Source: Clostridia bacterium (GTDB lineage: Bacteria; Bacillota; Clostridia; Oscillospirales; Acutalibacteraceae). From it: 64,000 nt of DNA. This document shows, one piece after another, positions 61,474 to 64,000 of this stretch (positions within the stretch are counted from its first letter, which is position 1; each line of letters begins with the position of its first letter). The stretch is taken from NCBI GenBank assembly GCA_017516965.1, contig JAFXAP010000009.1, forward strand, positions 35,694 to 99,693. Direction: 5' to 3'. The position numbers and the translations under genes were made by a program. The notes under the pieces are model-generated. The model searched no databases. It was not told the origin of the DNA and was given only the letters and a program-made list of their open reading frames with translations.

Positions 61474-64000
61474 GTGAAAACTTTGAAGAAAAAAATCATT
61501 AGTTTAGTGTTAACACTAACATTTTTAATGTCGGTATTTACACCGCTGACAGCGTTTGCAGAAGGGGGAAATTCCGTCATTGAAACGGTAAACCTTACCG
61601 ACTTTGTGATTCCCTCGGTGGGCGACCAGGCGGTAAAAAATCCCTCTTGTACCGTCGAATCCGGCAAGGGCTATACCTATAGTTCTTCTATGTTTTTCTA
61701 TAAAAACAATCAATTTACAAGCACGTTCCAAGGTGCAGAAACCTATACGGTAAAGTTTAATTTAAATGCGGAAGACGGATATGAGTTTGCGCCAACGGGT
61801 ACCTTAACCGCTACAGTCAACGGTGGAGATGTTGCCGTTAAAAGCGTAAAGGTAGGAGCTCAATATAGAGGGAGTGATTACGCGACCGTTGAGGCAGAGT
61901 TCACCATGCCCGACTTGAGAGAAGAGGTTTCCGAATTTGTAGGAACATCGAATATGGGTGCTATTACCTATGGTGCGGATGTTAAAGATTCGTATGATTT
62001 TTCCTTCACCGTAGGCACGCAGGCGTATGTTACTTCGTCTATGGGTGATTGGGAGAAATGGAACGAAACCGCCTCGGCTTGGGAAGAATATAATGAAGTG
62101 AAATTCACCGAGGGCAAATACCGTTATTCCAACCAGCTTCGTATCGACGGCAACAACGGTAAGACGCATAAATTGGCTGCGACAGGTGTCGTGAGGATCG
62201 ACGGTGCCGCATGGGAATATGATGAAGATCCTTGGATCGAGCCTACCTATTCCTATACCTATATCACCTCCCCTGAATTCACGGTTGAAAAAGCGGCTAT
62301 TCCGCTGGAGTTTACCGATAACAATCTTTATAATATCGGGATAAACTATATCGACACTGCAATTACTCCCTATTCGGTGTTGGGCGGTGTCATGGGCGGA
62401 ACCGAACCTTATGTTTTCAGCAAGACCTCCGGTCCGGAATGGGTCACTGTTGCGGCAGACGGAACGGTCAGCGGTACTCCCACAGCACTGGGTGAAAACA
62501 GCGAACTTGTGATCCGTGTTACCGATGCAGAAAGCAATTATAAGGAAATCACAGTTTATGTTAATAACACCTATTGCAAGCCTGAAGACCGCATCACCGT
62601 TTCTGAATTTGAGGCGACCTCGAATATGCCTGCTATTGCTTTTGGTACAGAGGTAGAAGACTCTTATGATTTTGTTTTCACCGTAGGTACGCAGGCGTAT
62701 ATCACCTCGTCTATGGGTTATTGGGAAAAATGGAATGAGAGCTTGTCTGCCTGGGAAGAATACCAAGAAGATATCTTCACCTTGGGCAAATATCGCTATT
62801 CCAACCAGCTTCGTATCGATGGCAACAACGGTAAGACGCATAAATTGGCGGAGACGTGCACCGTGACGATCGACGGTGCCGCATGGGAATATGGTGAAGA
62901 TCCTTGGATCGAGCCTACCTATTCCTATACCTATATCACCTCCCCCGAATTTGAAGTCGGGCTGCCGGAGGTGGTCAATCAGATAGAGTTGAATAATGTT
63001 ATCATCCCTGCAGCGGGAGATTCTGCATCGACTGCGCCTACCTGTACCATTGAGGGAAAAGCAGATTTATCTGTGGCAAAGTATTTCTATGATAACGTTG
63101 AGTTTAACAGTGTATTTGAAAGTTGCAAAACCTATACGATTAGATTTAATCTGATCGCCGAACCGGGCTATAAATTTGAAACTGCAGAAAACCTTTCGGT
63201 TACCGTCAATGGCGGAGCATTTGCTGTAAAAAAGATAAGTGTAGCAGCTCAATATAGAAATAACGATAGTGCGACCGTTGAAATTGAATTTAATCTCCAT
63301 TCTCCTGCTTTCGTTTCCGGAAAAGCTTCCGGTTGCACCACTGACGGTTGGGAAGACTACTACGATTGCGATTGCGGCAAGCACTTTGAAGATGCCGCAG
63401 CCACCACCGAAATCACTGATCTGGATGACTGGAAAATCGGCGACGGCAAGATTGCCGCAGGCCATACCTACGGCGCGCTGATCGAAGCAAAGCCCGAAGT
63501 GCATACCCAAACCAAGCTGGAAGCAAGCGTCGCCGCCCATTATTTCTGCGATGTATGCGATACCTACTTCACCGAAAGCAAGGTCGCCACAACCCTGCAG
63601 GCATTGACCGGCACAGTTCCTTCCCATAACTACGCGAATAAATACGCGTATAAGACCGATGACGGCCATGCAGATACCTGCTCTTGCGGCGCGCATAACG
63701 CGGTGGTAAACCATAAGTATACCAACGCTTGCGATGGAGATTGCAATGATTGCGGCAAGACCCGTACCCCCGCCGCGCATCAATACGATAATGCCTGCGA
63801 TAAGACCTGCAACGTCTGTAAGGCTACTCGCACCATTAAGCACACCTATAAAAAGGTAGTAACAAAAGCAACCACATCAAAGAACGGTAAAATAGAAAAC
63901 AAGTGTACAGTATGTGGCGATGTTGAAAGCACAACCACAATCAAGTACGCAAAAACATTCTCACTCTCATCAACCAGCTATACCTATGACGGTAAGACCA
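61474..64000 (+). CDS. Large secreted repeat protein, 5' part (runs off the window)
   Basis: The frame is open from GTG 61474 (after AGGAGG at 61461-61466) to the window end, at least 842 codons. A signal peptide is clear (KTLKKKIISLVLTLTFLMSV, cleavage near AFA-EGG). Modules are nested: A1 (about 61590-61905), B1 (61916-62283), an Ig-like piece (62284-62580), B2 (62600-62952), A2 (62980-63297). Then come Cys/His-rich pieces (CDGDCNDCGKTR, CDKTCNVCKATR) much like the N-terminus of the surface protein at the window start. The DNA from about 62000 to 63850 is richer in G+C, with C/G-ending codons, than its surroundings. Probably an adhesin or substrate-binding surface protein. Confidence 0.85.
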   Translation, partial: MKTLKKKIISLVLTLTFLMSVFTPLTAFAEGGNSVIETVNLTDFVIPSVGDQAVKNPSCTVESGKGYTYSSSMFFYKNNQFTSTFQGAETYTVKFNLNAEDGYEFAPTGTLTATVNGGDVAVKSVKVGAQYRGSDYATVEAEFTMPDLREEVSEFVGTSNMGAITYGADVKDSYDFSFTVGTQAYVTSSMGDWEKWNETASAWEEYNEVKFTEGKYRYSNQLRIDGNNGKTHKLAATGVVRIDGAAWEYDEDPWIEPTYSYTYITSPEFTVEKAAIPLEFTDNNLYNIGINYIDTAITPYSVLGGVMGGTEPYVFSKTSGPEWVTVAADGTVSGTPTALGENSELVIRVTDAESNYKEITVYVNNTYCKPEDRITVSEFEATSNMPAIAFGTEVEDSYDFVFTVGTQAYITSSMGYWEKWNESLSAWEEYQEDIFTLGKYRYSNQLRIDGNNGKTHKLAETCTVTIDGAAWEYGEDPWIEPTYSYTYITSPEFEVGLPEVVNQIELNNVIIPAAGDSASTAPTCTIEGKADLSVAKYFYDNVEFNSVFESCKTYTIRFNLIAEPGYKFETAENLSVTVNGGAFAVKKISVAAQYRNNDSATVEIEFNLHSPAFVSGKASGCTTDGWEDYYDCDCGKHFEDAAATTEITDLDDWKIGDGKIAAGHTYGALIEAKPEVHTQTKLEASVAAHYFCDVCDTYFTESKVATTLQALTGTVPSHNYANKYAYKTDDGHADTCSCGAHNAVVNHKYTNACDGDCNDCGKTRTPAAHQYDNACDKTCNVCKATRTIKHTYKKVVTKATTSKNGKIENKCTVCGDVESTTTIKYAKTFSLSSTSYTYDGKT

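Noticed and set aside
61804-63843. Two long minus-strand ORFs opposite the last secreted protein
   Set aside because: The plus-strand frame has a signal peptide, ribosome site and duplicated domains. The antisense frames are by-products of its G+C-rich repeats.

Overview
The window looks like chromosome of a low-G+C, Gram-positive, anaerobic Clostridia-type bacterium, probably Oscillospirales/Ruminococcaceae-like and gut-associated. The evidence is strong AGGAGG-type ribosome binding sites, sigma-A promoters of TTGACA-N17-TATAAT type, spoIIR (endospore lineage), the MEP isoprenoid pathway (ispE and an ispH-ribosomal S1 fusion), a one-chain pyruvate:ferredoxin oxidoreductase, a BMP-type nucleoside importer, and large repeat-rich surface proteins at both ends. 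No phage, transposase, integrase or CRISPR array was seen. Most of the window is core chromosome; the accessory flavour is confined to the surface-protein genes at the two edges and to the glycosidase block.

Layout. 1-4.4 kb: 3' part of a wall-anchored surface protein, then a tRNA-Leu(CAA) on the minus strand. 4.8-9.2 kb: a YwaF-like membrane protein converging on an SbcCD/YhaON-like nuclease-ATPase pair. 9.3-19.8 kb, plus strand: LytTR regulator with DUF3021 protein, polysaccharide deacetylase, VanZ, ispE, spoIIR, rpmE, a YigZ protein, a dNTPase, dnaG, rpoD, a TSCPD protein, an unknown helical protein and an amidase-like protein. 19.8-26.2 kb, minus strand: rlmB, a catalytically dead P-type-ATPase-like protein, metG, tatD and a 37-residue Asn-rich ORF. 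26.3-35.3 kb: eno, GtrA, a flavoprotein, then xpt behind a divergent purine-riboswitch-like leader and a four-gene nucleoside ABC importer. 35.4-49.6 kb: double-domain glycosyltransferase, nifJ, tandem GH20 paralogues, then (minus) ruvX, a histidine phosphatase and GH78 rhamnosidase, then (plus) cyclophilin and rfbA. 49.7-60 kb: uvrA, a DUF5685-J protein-membrane protein operon, a BaiN-like flavoprotein, cmk, ispH-S1 and an iron alcohol dehydrogenase. 60.1-64 kb: a 7TM-LuxR membrane regulator divergent from a large secreted repeat protein that runs off the window.

How genes fit together. dnaG-rpoD with the dNTPase form a macromolecular-synthesis block. xpt and the BMP/ABC importer form a purine salvage block. 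rlmB-metG-tatD form a translation/RNA block that encloses the pseudo-ATPase. The GH20 pair, GH78, rfbA, the glycosyltransferase and GtrA point to use and making of amino-sugar and rhamnose glycans.

Best leads for novelty: (1) the xpt leader, which keeps the order and size of a purine aptamer but with an altered core; (2) the pseudo-P-type ATPase in the rlmB-metG operon; (3) DUF5685, which carries two DxxxD motifs reminiscent of squalene/phytoene synthases and sits with a Cys-tailed J protein; (4) the Asn-rich microprotein ORF; (5) a LytTR gene preceded by 9-bp direct repeats 12 bp apart; (6) the 7TM-LuxR/surface protein pair with a dyad abutting the promoter; (7) several genes whose Shine-Dalgarno forms the 3' arm of a hairpin.
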